Shown here one piece after another: positions 12,501 through 23,900 of a DNA stretch of 64,000 nucleotides (the stretch's first letter is position 1; the number at the start of each line of letters is the position of its first letter). The translations under genes were made by a program, and so were the position numbers. Origin of the DNA: Lepidurus packardi (Eukaryota; Arthropoda; Branchiopoda; Notostraca; Triopsidae); assembly GCA_023053545.1 (NCBI GenBank), contig JAKZAN010000001.1, positions 9,072,565 through 9,136,564 of the forward strand. Direction: 5' to 3'. Under the pieces are notes generated by a model. That model worked only from the letters and a program-made list of their open reading frames with translations. It ran no database searches and had not been told where the DNA came from.

Positions 12501-15500
12501 AGCCTAGTCCATTCTCCAGTTCCCACTCGAAGCTTGTCATGACTTGAAACAACGGCTTCAGATCTTTCTGAAAATCCCACGCGCCACAAAATTATAAGTC
12601 AGAAACTACTCAAGAAAGACAGGAAAACAACATTACTTGGAATATGAAAAGGTTACTGAAGCCACCGTCTCTCAAGTCAGTCTTCCAAGTCATTTCAGCT
12701 TTGGAAAGCGCTTCAAACGACGACGTCATAATCATGTTGCCGTCCAATGTCCAAAAGGGATGCCGAGTTGTTAAGCCTCCTCCCACCATAAGAGTCAAAT
12801 TTCCATTTTTGCCCCAGTGGCTAGTCAACATAATTTTGCCCTGTTCTCCTGAACTCTGCTTCCTAATTAATCCCACGATAATCTAAGTGTGGGGCTAACT
12901 ACCGGTTAATGTAAGAAGTTTTACGTGAAAAGCGCTGTGTTCTTTTCAAAACCAGGGAAAGGCGTATCAAAGCTCACAGAGCTCACCATTCCATTTTCCA
13001 CATCTCCCGCCATTCCAAAGAACGTAACTGGCCCCTCCCCCCAGTCTACCACACTTAAAATGGTTTGATTCACACCTAAGAAATTCGAGTCAAATTTACT
13101 AAAATCAATTAGAAACAAGACAACAATACTACAAACACTACTACAATTTACCAGATCTTTGCAACGCCCAGTGGGATTTGACCACGTGACCAGGGTAAGT
13201 CAACACCGCCGTCCCATTTTGGTCTTTTCCATACAGTTCATACGTTCCTTTCAACGTTATGCGCTGCAAGGGATCACGATTTGCGTCCCATTTGAATTCC
13301 GTGAACCAATCTCTTCGATTGGCTGATTGCCACTTGGACCCAAATTCGCCATGAATGTCCCGTAACCTTAAAAAAAATTAAAATTGTATTTTACAACCTG
13401 GGTAATTCCCCAGCTCGCAATTTAAAATTTTTCCAGATTTATTTTTTTTTTACTTGTCGATGTGCAAATGAATCTGTCCAGAGGGATCTCCTTTCCAGTT
13501 AACGTGGCTAGTAAGGAAATGTATTCTGTTATAAAACCCAAGAGAGACGGTGAAATTATGCTCGAGACTATCATGATTTTCGTAATCGAAATTGGTCGAA
13601 AAACTGCTTTTCCCCAACTTAGCCTTACAGACGAAACAATTAGAACAAAAAATTTATTAAGATGTTGATAGTCGAATTACGAAAATGTACTTCTGAATTT
13701 AACAGCAAGCGACTAGGAGTTAGAATGCATTTCACCGAAGTATGAACGCGCTGGAAACTGGAACTGCTGATTTGAAATTCTAAAGCGTAGTCCATCGTTT
13801 GAGCCAAAATTCCTTCATTCGCAAACTTAGCTACGGCTGTGAAATCAGTTGAACCCAACCACACACCATGACTTCTAATCTACAAGAGCAAGCTATGTAG
13901 GAAAAACTCCTGAATCACAGAAAGTTTTTACTTGGTATTGTAATGGACGAGGTGAGTTCAAGGACCCCTTTAAGTTAAGGATCGAGCTTTCTGACGCAGA
14001 AATCTCTAAAGTCCCGTTCATATTATTCCATTTCTGTCCAGTACGTAAAAAGCTCACAAAAGTCTTAATATCCCGGCCTTGACAATGAAATTAAAAAAGT
14101 TCCAAATTAGTAGTAGCATAAACTTGGTGACGCGACACAAGGGCGACTCGAAAAATGGACTCCCTGTACCCGACACAAGAACGCCAGGACCCGACACAAG
14201 GGCGCCGGGACCAGACACAAGGACGCCGGGTTCTGACAGAAGGATGCCAGGTCATGAGAGAAGGACGCAGGTCATAATCTTTCAAGGGACCAATAGAATT
14301 TCGAATTTTAAAAGTCTGCCCATTGGCTAAGCACCAACGAGCTTAGGAAGTGCTTAGGAAGCCGAGCTTAGGAAGCCGTACTAGAAAATACGTCAGAAGG
14401 TTAGGTTAGGTTACGCGTCCTTCTGTCGGGATCCGGTGTCTTTGTGATTTCTTTTTTAATGCGAATTAAGCACCTTCTGATCTCGTTGGCGCTTAACCAA
14501 TGAGCAGAGACCTCTTAAACTCGAAATTATATTGGTCCCTTAAAAGATTATGGACTTGGCGTCCTTCTGTCGGGGCTCGGCGTCCTTGTGTCAGGTACAC
14601 GGGAGTCCTTTTATCGAGTTCGTAATTGTGTCTATTTCCCTTACACTTTGGTCTTTGAAATAAAAGTAAGCTCTTTTTCTAACACACCTGTAGCATAACG
14701 CAAATCCAGTTTCCCGTTCACAGCCTTATCATTTGTAAAATAACCGAACTGCAATTTGGTATCAAAATTCCTTGAAGGCAAACTCGCTTCCAGATGTACC
14801 GAAAACTGTTCATCTTGCATTCCCGACGCGTGTGATACATTCTGAAGTAAGAACAGCTGGTAACGAGGATCTTTCACCGTAAGGCCGGAATTTAACTTGA
14901 TTTCATTCTCAAAACGGCCATTTCCTTGCTTAAATTCACCCAAAATTAGACACAATTTTAGCAAAAGTCGATCCGAGTATTACCAAGTACTTCCATGTGC
15001 TGATAACGTTATATTGCGGATATGCCGAAAGTTCCACTTCGACGTGAACTTCGTAATTTTGAACGGAATCGAACGTTTGGTTACTTAATTTCATCTCCCA
15101 TTTCACTTTCTCTCGTTTTCCGACCCCCAAACGATAATCCACGAGAAAATCTGTCGTCAAAGACTTGTCGTCCACCATATAATATCCTTTTGTACCCACG
15201 AAGAGCTTATCAGTAAAAGCAAGCTGCAAATCTGTGTCATATCGCACGGTTCCCTTTTTATCCACTAACTTCACTTCTCCTGCAATTAATTTTTCTTTTT
15301 ATAAAATTTCCAAATTTCCCTCCAGGCTTATCTCTTACCTGTTAAGTTGCCAATTCGTTTGTCCATATAAACTATTACCGCACTCGGTTGGAAAATCGCT
15401 GTTTTCCCCTTAATTTGTTTTTTTAAATTCAAACTAGCACCGATAATCTTCTTTTTTCCTACAAACACTCCGGCCTCCAACTCTTGTAAAGTGTCTTTAT

Positions 15501-18500
15501 ACTTATAAGAACCTAAACCATGCCGGAAACCCAATTTATGAATAGAATCTTAAAAGAAATAGACTTATACCTTCGATTTTATAAGTTGTGCGCGGAAGAG
15601 CTAACGCTATTACACCTTGGCCGGTTTCTAAGTTCAGCTCAGATTTCACTCCAACACTTTTCGTTTCCTGCCCTTGACTTTCTACTAATAACGCCCAGGA
15701 TTTTAATTTCTAAAGAAAATTTTTTTTATAAATCATTGAAACAGACGAAATTGATCAACTTTTACTTCTGTGTTTTCCAGCTTCTGTAAGAAACGGTAAC
15801 CAGTGACTAAGTTGTTGGATTTCTCCACACTAAGATGGAATCGCGTAGGACCGGTTAAGGGAAACCAAGGGACGTGGCTCAGATGAGATGCGTTAGGAAA
15901 CGCCCATTCGCTGCACAACTGGAGGCCCAAAACTGTCTGAAGCGCTCCTTTAATGCAGCCCGTGTGACTAATTTGGTTCTCCTGAATGCCCTTTATTGGT
16001 ATCTCGTCTTGGTTATGCTTCAAAACCAGGTCTGACCTACGAAACGTAATTTTTAAAATAAGGAAGCTGGAAATTGAGACTTTTTACTTAATATTGACGA
16101 TTTCCAATTTCGCAAGTGGCAAATGAAACTGCAAATCAACCAAGCGAAAGCCATTTAACATTACACTGCCCTCGGTTGCTATGCTCGAGTGTAAAGTGAG
16201 GTTTAAAGCAACTCCGTTTTGGGCCATAGGGGTTTCGATGGTCATAGATCCTTCTACTTGGACAGCCGCACTTACAATTACAAAATTTTCGCATTAAAAC
16301 TTACTATTATGAATTATAATATAACATTTTAATTATAAATAATGATTATGTACAGAAGACGGTAAAGAGAGTATACCTGGGCTGAAATTTCCAGTTGCAA
16401 ACGCCTTCACCAGTAGAAAAAAGGCTGCTTAAACCCTTGCTATCGACTGAACCACTCCAATCCAGCAACGCATTGCCTTTGGCGGTTAAACGCAAAGGTA
16501 CACCAACACCCAGAGGAAGTGTATAAGTGGAGTCCAAAAACTGTTTAGCGCCACTCAACTGCGAAACCTAAAAAAATTAAAGATGAACACAAATTATTTT
16601 ATTCTTCAATATTACATACTTTATCCTTGAAAAAATCTTTGAAAAAGTGAAGACTGCTCAAATTCTTGACCATTTGACCCACTTCATCATCTCCTATCCA
16701 ATCTTTGTAAAGCAGTTCGTTGCCCAGAACTTTCAAAGACACGCCCACCTATGAAATACATGCCAGAATGTTAAACGCTTCCCTTCTCATTCTTAGAAAA
16801 TACTCGAGAATACTTTTGGAGATGGGGAAGCCGTATTTTCCTTGAAAATCTTGTCCAAAGCGTTCACTTTGCTGGAATCTACGTCATCTTTCCTAGCACG
16901 CCGTTTCGGCCTCAATAATTTCACCATTTTTTCTACAGTAGCCTCTTTGTACTCGCCTTCTGGTCCGAACAGTTTTTCCAAGGCAGTTTCTAATCCTTCA
17001 ACACGCCCACTCAACTTTAAGAAAAAAAAAATATGCCAGAGTACTAACAATTTTATCATGTGCGCAGAAGTACCTCAAAAAGATTCAAGGATCGGCCAAA
17101 AACATCTACGGACAAATCCAAAAGTCCCGAACGAGGCACGAATGACGTTTGCGAGAAGACCAACTGGCCCTCCAAGCCTAAACCTATGATTTTTTAAAAT
17201 GATCATGTGCGCCAAAAAGAAGAGATAAGTTGTGAATACCTGTATTAAGGCGATCTATAAGGAAAGACGACTCGTAATGCCCCGAAAACATGCTAAAATC
17301 GAGGTTGTCAACTTTGTTTTCCAATTTTATGTCCGCAATTAAGGCTTGAAGTTTGGCTCTGCCTGGTAAAGACGACTTCTGAGCGCTTTGGAGGTGACTG
17401 TACACGAAGGAAGCCACTGAAACCCGGAGATAGCTGTCAGCTTTAATAAAAAATTATGAAACGACGGTTTACCTTGTCTGACAGGCTCATTTGGTAGCAT
17501 TTTCAAGATGTGGCGTATCAGGGTGTAATCTGCGCACTGAATGATACCCAAATAGGCCTGGATCCTCAACTCCGAGTCGAAAGCTACGTTGGAGAACATT
17601 TGCAACCATTTGTGACGCCTTACTGAACAAGGAGCGTTCCTACAGCAAAAAAATAAATAAATAAATAAATAAATACAAAATTGCCATTAAAACCTTAAAC
17701 TTTGGAGAGCCGCAACACGAAGATCCATCGCCACCGCCTGGTTTGCAAAACACGCCTCCAATTTGGATATAACTTCCTCCAATTGGTATCCAATATTGCC
17801 CAAGCTTTTCAAAGCCAGCAGAACCTAAAATTAATTAACTTTTATTTACGTCTGATTAGGTAAATTAATTGAATTTACTTCTCCGTGGGTTTCGTTAGGA
17901 ACCTGACAGTTGGTCTTTAACACTGAACCAATTTTGTTTACCAAAATCCCGACTTCCTGAACTTCATCGCACGACTCGCGTTGGCAGAAAGAATGGACCA
18001 AATTAGACAAGGACAAAACGGCTTGCGAAGGACGAACTGAGTCTGGTAAGTCTAGTAAGGGTAAAGCAGCCAGTAAATGATCTCGAGTCGGGGAAGACAA
18101 AAATGCTAGCGATTTCTGCCAAGCTTGGACCATGTCGAGAGGCAAACTTCCGCTCGCTACTTCGTCCCTTAAAGCGGCAATGGAGGCACTGGTACCACTA
18201 GCAATCAATCCTTGCCAGAACCAACGCCTGTATTTAGAAATTTTATTTAGTTTTTAAATAGCCTACGAATGTTTTAGCCGTCTAAAGCAGATTCATGTAT
18301 AAGGAAGATAACGTACATGGCTTTCGTTGCGTCAGTCAATCCGTCAATTTTTCCAAACGATTGAGTGATTTCGGGATAAGTTAAGCCCTGGATTCGCTCA
18401 ACGAGCCCCATAAAGTGATGCGAGGCTTCCAAACTGACAGTTTCTCGAGTAGAATCAGACAACGCCTCCAAAGCGCGCAATGTGTTGGCCACCGTTGTGG

Positions 18501-20243
18501 TTTTAATAATGGACTTATGGTCGAAAAGCAAGGATCGCCGATTTTCGATAGGAACTGGGGTGGAAGAGGTGTAACGAGAGCAGAAGTTAAGATGTTATTT
18601 TACTTTTTGGGATTTCAATTTCTTCCGCTTCTAGAAAGGTTAGCCGCTGAACAGTCGTCGTTCTCACGCCATGATTTTCATAGCTAAAGGGTGTTAGTAT
18701 GTGTGTTTCATGACACTCAGATGCAACAAGGCGTTTTTGATCGATTTTTTGGGTGCAGTAGCTGGAGCTGTTGACTATGGGAGGGAAGTTGTAACCCTAC
18801 ATTTTAAGGAAAGAAATGGGATGTTCTTTTAGTATAAAACGGAGTAATTAATTTAATTAAAATTTACTCCTGGGAAGTTATACGGAACCCCATGTAAAGC
18901 TGTTCGGCGATCATAGCGATCCGAGCAAGAATTCAAGTTCTTGGTTTTGGAAATGACAACTGAGCTGCCTTGATTGCCAGCAAACTGGAAGTCATAATGC
19001 ACTTGACAAGTTCCGCTGACATCAGTCTGTAATATTAAATATTTAAATGGGTTTAATTCGTATTATTCGGCCTAATTTTAAACTGAAATAGTTATTCGAC
19101 CCTTTTAATTAAACTTAAAGCAGAAAACAAATAAATTACCTCGATAGCGAAATGACTAAGGTCGAAGCGGTGCATGGTATTTTGAAACATGGAAATAATG
19201 CCTCGTTTGATGTTAAGGCTCCACTCAGATTCTCCAGACGCTGGACAGATTTCATGAATTCGCCCATCGTAGAACGAAACCCTATGAAAGGAAGTTTAGC
19301 GCTTAAGTTTGTTCCCATGCTTTTTTTAAGACACAAGAGAATTTAATTTCAAATTAAAATAAAATTGTCTATATACCTTATGGGATATTTTGTTAAGAAA
19401 GATTCCCAATCTTCATGGTATTTCTTAGAATCAGATAAGACTTCTTTGGATTCTGATACGACGCTTGCAAAACTGGCATTTGTTATCTGAAAATATTGAA
19501 ATGTAATTGTTGCCACAGGAATGATACAATACAGTTACAGATAATGGTTTAGATTTACCTCCAAAGTTAAGTCACACAGCGAATGAAAACTAGCGGTCAC
19601 TTCCGCGGACAAAACGAACCTCGAGTCTCGTGTTGAGGTTCCATGCACCGCTGTTTTTGTTTCAAACTCATAGTTGTACTTGTAACTATGTTTTTCTTCG
19701 AAATTGAACTTTTTGAGGCCACCTGAGACATACTCACGTTAAAGAATTACTCTCAAGGGTTCAAAACCTGAGCACGTGTTGCGTGTTTTTATTTGCTAGA
19801 CGTTTTGATATCAATATTGGTACCGTTGTTAGCTAGCACAAGATTACACATTTTCGATTCTTAGCGCTAACTATGAAATTGGGAATTTATTTAAAAGAAA
19901 AAATATAGTAAGACAGTTTTATGGATAAATTACTTAAAGGATTACGAAACTTTACGTATTAAGACGTATACAACTATTTAATTATGATTTGCAGAGATTT
20001 TGTCTACCCTTCACTGTTATCTTATTTGAAAGATCCGTAAACAGTCATGTAACCACCAGATAAAATGTGTGCAAAATTTACCTTTGCAACCTGCTCTCCC
20101 ACATTGAAGATTATCCGAAGGGGAGGCTAGAAAAATATAGGTCAATCACTGAAACATTTCCGGTACGCTAATTGCCTACCTTGCATATACGTAAAAGCAG
20201 TGATCACAAAAACGGTCAAGCTCAAATACAATTTGATACGCAT
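600..20243 (-). CDS. apolpp: Apolipophorins precursor (apoLp-II/I), large lipid transfer protein
   Basis: Main protein of circulating lipoprotein (lipophorin), carrying diacylglycerol and other lipids in haemolymph. Seen: ATG at 20243 starts a signal peptide (MRIKLYLSLTVFVITAF), followed by CGRAGCKG and a vitellogenin/LPD_N-type domain (for example NIKRGIISMF) to about residue 600. A furin-like RPKRRARK lies at residues 718-725, where insect apolipophorins are cut. Long beta-rich and amphipathic-helix stretches follow, then a VWD domain (from about residue 3643) and a Cys-containing VWA-like end. The last residues are Lys-rich then acidic; the stop is at 600-602. I traced 68 coding exons with consistent phase, giving about 4,248 residues, longer than the ~3,350 of insect apolipophorins. 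Order of domains and the furin position favour apolipophorin over vitellogenin or MTP. A crustacean-type discoidal lipoprotein is a possible alternative. Confidence 0.93.
1066..1978 (-). other. apolpp: VWA-like C-terminal region of apolipophorin
   Basis: Four exons give SSADVVLVIEAKSCNE, then YAVVAFGGEV, then SGGDVLSALSEAAQVRFRPG and MIALLCSSCD. This alternates hydrophobic strands and helices in the order of a von Willebrand A fold, but the usual metal site DxSxS is replaced (IEAKS), so metal binding is unlikely. Similar tails follow the VWD domain in insect apolipophorins. Role unknown. Confidence 0.6.
2604..2842. repeat. Foldback-type repeat, copy 1 (in apolipophorin intron)
   Basis: In the intron between exons 60 and 61. 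Begins GACACAATAACGACTCGG, contains GGACGCC units, an AAGGGACCAATAGAATTTCG block, and GGTTAGGTTAGGTTACGCG, and ends in an inverted stretch (CCTTCTGTTGGGGTCC...GAGTCCTTG). It matches copy 2 at 14134-14632 in order and sequence but has only a short right arm. No open frame; non-autonomous DNA element. Confidence 0.8.
3017..3500 (-). other. apolpp: Von Willebrand factor type D domain of apolipophorin
   Basis: Two exons code ISGSNHILTFDGELLQIPS, then SYILSRDFMGDSYTLSMKH, then KKVVVASDAKGIVLTCG. The ILTFDG start and paired Cys residues are typical of VWD domains found near the C-terminus of apolipophorins and vitellogenins. The domain continues into 2280-2527 (GWYFNRVGGLMGIFDYE), which carries the conserved GLMGIFDYE stretch (usual form GLcGnyn/d). 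Confidence 0.87.
11637..12311. repeat. ~680-bp terminal-inverted-repeat element, copy A (apolipophorin intron)
   Basis: Fills most of the 933-bp intron between exons 29 and 30. Ends AGCTGCGTTCTTTTTG and ...CAAAACGAACTCGGCT, imperfect inverted repeats. The whole element matches 41190-41947 in reverse orientation, including CCGCCCCATGGGTGGAGCAA and GAAATCCATACTCGAAAAAC blocks. Near 11745-11815 it has several tandem CTTGGGAGTCCAAAA-like units that copy B lacks. No transposase frame; non-autonomous. Flanks are AT-rich and no target duplication can be fixed. Confidence 0.82.
14134..14632. repeat. Foldback-type repeat, copy 2, long inverted arms
   Basis: In the 610-bp intron between exons 22 and 23. 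The left arm (14134 to about 14400) and right arm (about 14415-14632) are imperfect reverse complements across nearly the whole element, starting GACACAA and ending TTGTGTC. The left arm holds about five tandem ~21-bp units (14172-14275) of the form GACACAAGGACGCCGGGACC. The middle holds GGTTAGGTTAGGTTACGCG. No open frame. Structure is that of a foldback element mobilised by a transposase elsewhere; family not assignable. Confidence 0.85.
16889..16912 (-). other. apolpp: Furin-like cleavage site between apoLp-II and apoLp-I
   Basis: Codons for RPKRRARK at residues ~718-725, inside exon 14, in a Lys/Arg-rich, charged linker just after the LPD_N module. Insect apolipophorins are cut by furin near residue 720 into the smaller apoLp-II (N-terminal) and larger apoLp-I. 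Motif and place are seen; cleavage is inference. Confidence 0.85.
17240..20126 (-). other. apolpp: Vitellogenin-type N-terminal lipid transfer domain (LPD_N)
   Basis: Exons 2-12 code residues ~22-646. After the first Cys-rich patch the sequence runs KKFNFEEKHSYKYNYEFET, the first beta strands of the LPD_N barrel, then EWSLNIKRGIISMFQ, a hallmark of the family, then a helix-rich stretch (YPEITQSFGKIDGL through PLLDLPDSVRPSQ) matching the superhelical part. In the family this module shapes the lipid pocket and binds the lipid-loading partner MTP. Confidence 0.85.
17646..17674. repeat. AAAT microsatellite in apolipophorin intron
   Basis: About seven AAAT units in the short intron between exons 10 and 11. 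Confidence 0.85.
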
Positions 20244-20937
20244 TTCCGTTAGAAGTTTTGCGTTTCAGAGTCAAATATTCAGAATAGCATTTTCACTTTT
20301 AAAATTTAAGTGCACAAGCCCCTCGTATCGGTTACTTTGTGAGCGTCCTGTCACACAGCACAGTCGAATATGAGGAAAGCGTAAATCCCAAGCGAACCCT
20401 TTCTGACCTCGTATCAGGTTGCAGATATACTAGATGGATGTTTTTGACAAGATGCCCGAAAACGGAGGAAATTCTGAAGCAACTGCATATAGAGCGCCTA
20501 CTCTGGACTCTTTTCTGGGGACTCTCTTTCTCTCAAGCATGAGGTGATTGGCCGGAAGAAAGCTCAGCAGTGTACTGATAAAAGGCTTAATCTTTGGACC
20601 TACGACGCGACGGTCAAAGAGCTCTTATCGGTAACAAAATTCCCTAAACAACTTTATTCTGTTGACGGAAATTGACATCAAGGAATCTGAAAAATTATTA
20701 AAGTATGATAGAGATACGAGTATAGTAGCGTGTAGAAAAAAGAAAATTGAATCCTTTAAATCAGCAAATCGCTTAAATCCCAAAAGAATATTTCGAAAAT
20801 CGAACTGTTCTCTGCGCCATCTAATAGTGAAATCTAAACTTCGTGGGTGACACATGCACATGGTTTGTTTTGGCTTTGCGCAGCCGGCAAGGCCAAAATA
20901 GTGTAATTAAAACAATTGAATGAATAGTTAGTTTAAG
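20244..20937. promoter_or_regulatory. Divergent promoter region of apolipophorin and INTS5
   Basis: The two start codons face away from each other 694 bp apart, so both promoters and 5' UTRs must fit here unless there are upstream non-coding exons. I see no strong TATA box for INTS5. A TTTTAAAAG on the minus strand about 55 bp before the apolipophorin ATG is only a weak TATA candidate. Confidence 0.5.
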
Positions 20938-23900
20938 ATGCCGCTAGAACTTAATAAAGAGGTTCGCGAATTCTTGGCTATAGCAGCGAAGGGGTTTGAC
21001 CCTAAATTAAGCTCCGACGAGGAAACGAGCAATGCCATACAAAAAGCATTGTTGATTTTAAAAAACCTTCCTGCAGCCCGGGATGCTGCTTTGGAATTCT
21101 TTAAAGAAATAATTTACTCCTCCGTGAATAAATACTGCCAACAAAATGAAGTTCGCTTTTTCTCAATTATTTTTTCGTTTTAAATAGATGTAATATTAAA
21201 TTACCGTATTTGTTTTACAGGGACTTGTAGACCGAGCTTCTGTTGGCACTTCTGCCAGCATTATTCGACAAGATGGTGAGGTAGTCGAAGAAGTATATGA
21301 GGCTCTTTTGTCGTTATTAACGGCTCAACCTCAAGCCTGGTCTCCAATTTTTGCCGTTTGGTCCCTAAGATTATTAGGTTTGTAAAAGTCTTCCACTCCT
21401 AAATTAGCTTTTCATTTTTTAATTCAAATGCAGGTCGAGTTTCGGTTCGCTTTTCGGACAAAATAGGCGTACCTGTTGCCGGAGAACTTCACGAAATCCT
21501 TCATGCTTGGATGTCTTGTCCCCCTACAAAAGCATTAGTGGATTTGACAATTCAGTGTATTACTTTTCTCAACGAACAAGATATAGAGACCTGCATTAAC
21601 GCGCTGTTAGGTAAATATGACCTGATTATGCATAAAATGAGATATTTTTAAGATATTCTTTAAGATATATAACTTTCTGAAATGTAGAAACATCAGTGGA
21701 ATCAAGTCCTTATTTTGATTGGGTTGTGGCGCACATCGGCGGCTGCTTTCCGCAGACTGTAATTCACCAAGTAATGTGGCACGGTTTGTTGGATTTCTCC
21801 AGCAGTAAACCTGAAGAAGCTGCAAGCTCCCGCTTCCAAGCCAAAAGTCCCAAATTAGTCTCCGTTGTGGGCATTTTGTCCCATTTGGCTGGAAGCTATG
21901 GCCAGCACGTCACTCGTTCAGCTCAAGAACTCTTTACGGTAAATCGACAAGAGATCTATCTCTACATTGTTTTTCAATGTAAATATAATTGTAATGGTAA
22001 ATTTTATAGTGGAGCATGTCGACGAATAAAGCGAGCGAAGAACAAATAGCAACCGTTCCTTTTTTACTCCATCTGTGCTGTTCTTCGCCCATTCTGCTCG
22101 TTACCATGACACGAAACGTGTCTGAATTAAGTAAGTTTGATTTCTTCCTCATTCTGTCTTTATTCGCGATTTTATTTCTCACTTGATGTATTTATCATAT
22201 ATGTATCGCACTTTAGTCACTCCTGAGATTTTGACTACATGCATGGAACGATTCCCCATCTGGCTTTCACGGTACTCCAACGAAAACGTGAATTTGATGC
22301 ATATGCTACTCCATGTTAGCCTCCGTAGTGAAACGAGAGGAGCCAAGGCTACACTAATAGCACTAAAATACGCATGCAATGGAGCAGAAGTACCAGTATC
22401 TCCCCAAGTCAAACAGCTCAGCGCAACTTACTTTGGTAAAAAAAAGTAAAGATCTAATTATCGTCTTTATTCGCTATTTCTTTTTTTTTTCTAGAAACGT
22501 TTTTATTCGAAATTGCTCACATGGAAAACTCATCAGGACGACATACTGACGTGGATATTCCCGTTCTAAGAGCTTTGACCGATTCGATTCCCCAACTGGT
22601 CAGTTTTTTGACCGAAAAGCCCTACAATTCCAGCTGGGAGCAACAAGCTGTCTTACGTCTCATTAATCTCATTACTATGCATGAAGGACCAGGTGTAGCT
22701 ACGCAAACTTTAGCCCAGATCTTATCCCAACCTAGTGTGAGCCACGTCCACGCCTTCCTCGAATTCGTACACATGATTCAACGATTTCAGCCGGAGGCTG
22801 TCACGGTATCCCTCCGCAAGCTCCTTCAGCCGTGCCAAGCCTTACTCCTACCCAACATCTCTGCCTATTTGGCTCGGAACGTTCGCTATATCCTCACTTG
22901 TGAGCAGAAACAAGCCAAAGCTCTTAGTTGGAGTACTTCTAGTTACCCTAGAGTGTCAAAACGGGCCAGTTTGAAGCGAGCGATCCGCGAAAACTTGACT
23001 GCGTTTGCCAACTTATTAAATACTCCCGAAATGGCCCAAGATGTTGCTGCCAGTCTACAGTTGGTACTGCAAGAAGGCGATATTTCGCCGTTGCACTTGT
23101 TTCAGATTTGCCAAAGCGCAGTTTCGCTTTTTTTCCTCACAATGGCGATTGTAGACCCGAAAATGAAGACTGATATGTGGCTACTTGCTCAGAATGTCTT
23201 AAAAGTCTTATGCGCAGACGAAAGTGGGCGGGCCATCGTTCTGCGCATGCTGTTAGAAACGGCGCTCAACTCCAAGTGGAGTAAACTTTTTGGTGGGAAA
23301 CCCAAATCTTCTACAGTGGAACATGAGACCCATGCTCGTAGCATGAGCTTGATTTTACACAACAGCAAATATGAATTAACTTCCACGTTGCCCCAGAAAC
23401 ATAATTCAGTTTTTCACGCCGGAATCATCGGTAAAGGCTTACGTCAGCACCGGAAGTCATGCCTCGCGTCTTCATCTCCCTCTGGTAATCACAAAGGAGA
23501 AGACTCCGGAGAAGTTGAAAGAAGGAGGAGCCTCAATTCCAAATTATTTGTGGAGATGTTAGCGACTGGCTGCGAAGATACGAGGAGTGTGACGTCATCC
23601 GAACCGAGTGTGAATAATGATCAGGTTTTCGCCGATAATGCAAGTCAAATTGCATTGTTATTGGTGGAACTGGTTTCGCCGGATGTCATGTTTAATGGAC
23701 TGCCTTGGCCGGATGAGGAATTTACCAAAGTAAGCCCTTTGGTTAAAAAAAAAATGGTTTATTTAATTATTGGAATCATAACACTTCATAGTTCTTAAAC
23801 AGGCTAGTACAAAACAAAAATAAATGCAAGCCATATGGAAAACAAAAAAGATACCCGAAACAAAATTAAGCAAAATACTAACCTCGAAAACAACGCGGAA

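Larger units (their letters stand above)
600..20243 (-). other. apolpp: Exon map of the apolipophorin gene (68 coding exons)
   Basis: In coding order: 20180-20243, 20082-20126, 19559-19722, 19377-19486, 19140-19281, 18868-19026, 18604-18796, 18317-18554, 17879-18227, 17694-17824, 17473-17639, 17240-17416, 17074-17183, 16814-17014, 16620-16748, 16377-16567, 16088-16270, 15766-16036, 15571-15709, 15339-15548, 14984-15279, 14688-14928, 13932-14077, 13691-13879, 13454-13623, 13152-13366, 12925-13075, 12637-12862, 12351-12567, 11131-11417, 10870-11079, 10546-10731, 10316-10474, 10007-10225, 9312-9842, 9038-9226, 8839-8975, 8524-8760, 8215-8431, 7957-8156, 7740-7889, 7476-7659, 7197-7415, 7041-7146, 6849-6985, 6469-6711, 6226-6410, 6016-6166, 5754-5922, 5364-5700, 5173-5307, 4998-5112, 4762-4893, 4538-4712, 4295-4474, 4133-4242, 3851-4078, 3589-3763, 3277-3500, 3017-3173, 2280-2527, 2041-2180, 1775-1978, 1604-1722, 1298-1540, 1066-1212, 795-994, 600-737. 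Each junction is GT-AG and keeps the frame; single-base errors are possible. Confidence 0.8.

Noticed and set aside
18541-20243. Vitellogenin or MTP as identity of the 5' part of the large gene
   Set aside because: The LPD_N domain is shared, but total length, furin site near 720 and the long beta/helix middle point to apolipophorin.
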